This document shows, one piece after another, positions 63,231 to 64,000 of a stretch of 64,000 nucleotides of DNA. Position numbers and translations under genes: made by a program. Source of the stretch: Rhodopseudomonas sp. AAP120 (GTDB lineage: Bacteria; Pseudomonadota; Alphaproteobacteria; Rhizobiales; Xanthobacteraceae); the NCBI RefSeq assembly GCF_001295845.1, contig NZ_LJIC01000027.1:1-64000 (forward strand). Reading direction: 5' to 3'. Each line of letters opens with the position of its first letter. Within the stretch, counting starts at the first letter, position 1. The notes under the pieces were generated by a model, which saw only the letters and a program-made list of their open reading frames with translations, was not told where the DNA came from and ran no database searches.

Positions 63231-64000
63231 ATGAGGCGGGACCGGCGCGGCTACGCCGCGGAACTCGCCGCCGTGATCGGTCGGTCGCTGGCGCGGCTGG
63301 TCCGCGAACCCTCACACTCGCGCCGCGCCGAGGCAGGGCGCCGGTGGGCACGCCATGCGCTGCTGATCTCCGCGGTTCTGGCGGTCGCGGTGGTTTTCCT
63401 GATGGTGGCGATCGATGCGTTCGAGATCGGGCTGATGCCGCCGCGCGGCACGCCCAGCCTGTGGCCGATTAAGATCCTGACCGACTTCGGCAAGTCTGCC
63501 TATGTGCTGTGGACGCTGGCCGGGCTGCTGGGGTTGGTCGCGCTGCTGCTGCCGCTGCTGGACGGCGTCTCCCGCGCGGTGATGATCGGGATCGGCACGC
63601 GGCTGCAATTCGTGTTTCTGGCGATCTTGGTGCCGGTCTCGGCCGGCGAAGTGCTGAAGGGCGTGATCGGCCGCGGCCGCCCGTTCGTCGGCGGCGCCGC
63701 CAACCCGTACAATTTCTCGCCGTTGTCGTGGACCGAGGCCTATGCCAGCCTGCCGTCGGGCCACGCCATCACGGCGTTCGCCCTGGCCTTCGCGGTCGGC
63801 GCGCTGTTTCCCCGGCTGCGGGCCGTCATGTTGCTGTATGCGCTGGTGATCGCGCTGACCCGGCTGGTGCTGTTGGCGCATCATCCGAGCGACGTCGTCG
63901 CCGGCGCCATGGTCGGCACGATCGGCGCGATGGCGGTGCGCTACTGGTTCGCGGCTCGCCGGCTCGCCTTCACCATCCGCCCGGACGGCACCATCGAACC
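63231..64000 (+). CDS. PAP2 family phosphatase (partial, runs off window)
   Basis: Starts at ATG 63231, one base after the GT39 stop, and is open to the window end (about 256 codons visible). Membrane segments include ALLISAVLAVAVVFLMVAI and a middle one around VLWTLAGLLGLVALLLPLL. The three PAP2 motifs are present: KGVIGRGRP, LPSGHAITAF and RLVLLAHHPSDVVAGAMVG. Likely dephosphorylates an undecaprenyl or lipid A phosphate, consistent with the neighbouring lipid-linked sugar transferase. Confidence 0.9.
   Translation, partial: MRRDRRGYAAELAAVIGRSLARLVREPSHSRRAEAGRRWARHALLISAVLAVAVVFLMVAIDAFEIGLMPPRGTPSLWPIKILTDFGKSAYVLWTLAGLLGLVALLLPLLDGVSRAVMIGIGTRLQFVFLAILVPVSAGEVLKGVIGRGRPFVGGAANPYNFSPLSWTEAYASLPSGHAITAFALAFAVGALFPRLRAVMLLYALVIALTRLVLLAHHPSDVVAGAMVGTIGAMAVRYWFAARRLAFTIRPDGTIE

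Noticed and set aside
1-64000. CRISPR array, insertion sequence, prophage or biosynthetic gene cluster
   Set aside because: No regularly spaced short repeats with unique spacers, no transposase or integrase, and no phage structural or secondary-metabolite core genes were found.

Overview
The window looks like chromosome from a GC-rich alphaproteobacterium of the Rhodopseudomonas/Bradyrhizobium group (Nitrobacteraceae). The basis is the codon use, the housekeeping gene content (class I PHA synthase, NDUFS4-type complex I subunit, CHASE3-type chemoreceptor, CspA/DUF192/tRNA-Pro block) and several families of dispersed palindromic repeats typical of that group. The genus is inferred from gene content, not from a search. 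About 52 protein genes are supported, plus three tRNAs (Glu-TTC, Pro-TGG, Arg-TCT), one 26-codon membrane-peptide gene, one candidate small RNA, intrinsic terminators and repeats. No CRISPR array, rRNA, insertion sequence or prophage was seen.

Layout. 0-6.8 kb: alpha/beta hydrolase, DUF2087 protein, a PaiB-like gene followed by argC and a methyltransferase, then a radical SAM enzyme preceded by two perfect inverted repeats. 6.8-16.5 kb: PHA synthase, a lipoprotein, then a metabolic run (aminotransferase, homoserine dehydrogenase, class II fructose bisphosphatase, GNAT, HAD dehalogenase, RecJ). 17-24.4 kb: chemoreceptor and a cell-envelope set (FUSC, MltB-like transglycosylase, lipid kinase, M23 peptidase). 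24.5-27.4 kb: a complete EF-P module, efp divergent from epmA-epmB. 27.5-35.5 kb: small exported, membrane and zinc-ribbon proteins, PilZ, glyoxalase I, sirtuin, tandem cold-shock protein, DUF192, OpgC-like acyltransferase, NDUFS4-like subunit. 35.7-40.4 kb: leucine-degradation genes (methylcrotonyl-CoA carboxylase beta and alpha, HMG-CoA lyase). 40.5-43.5 kb: TRAP transporter dctP-dctQ-dctM with overlapping stop/start codons. 43.8-46.8 kb: one very long protein carrying four predicted outer-membrane barrels. 47-53.5 kb: an irregular stretch with an FKBP isomerase lacking its stop, a split ThrE exporter, a frameshifted waaG-like gene, a PEGA lipoprotein with a decayed partial copy, and a low-GC beta-barrel gene next to tRNA-Arg. 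53.8-64 kb: alpha-2-macroglobulin/PBP1C pair, a frameshifted GT39 (ArnT-type) transferase and a PAP2 phosphatase cut by the window end.

Most of the window is ordinary core chromosome. The most interesting points are: the repeat-remodelled start of pbpC, where two different palindrome families sit at or inside the 5' end of the gene; the four-barrel fusion protein; the 3'-end duplication around 51-52 kb; the inverted repeats ahead of the radical SAM gene; and an orphan 11-bp-stem terminator suggesting a small RNA at 30.8 kb. Three reading-frame disruptions (FKBP, waaG, GT39) lie in the last 17 kb, so base-calling error should be excluded before any is treated as real gene decay. I did not find a convincing new multi-gene system.
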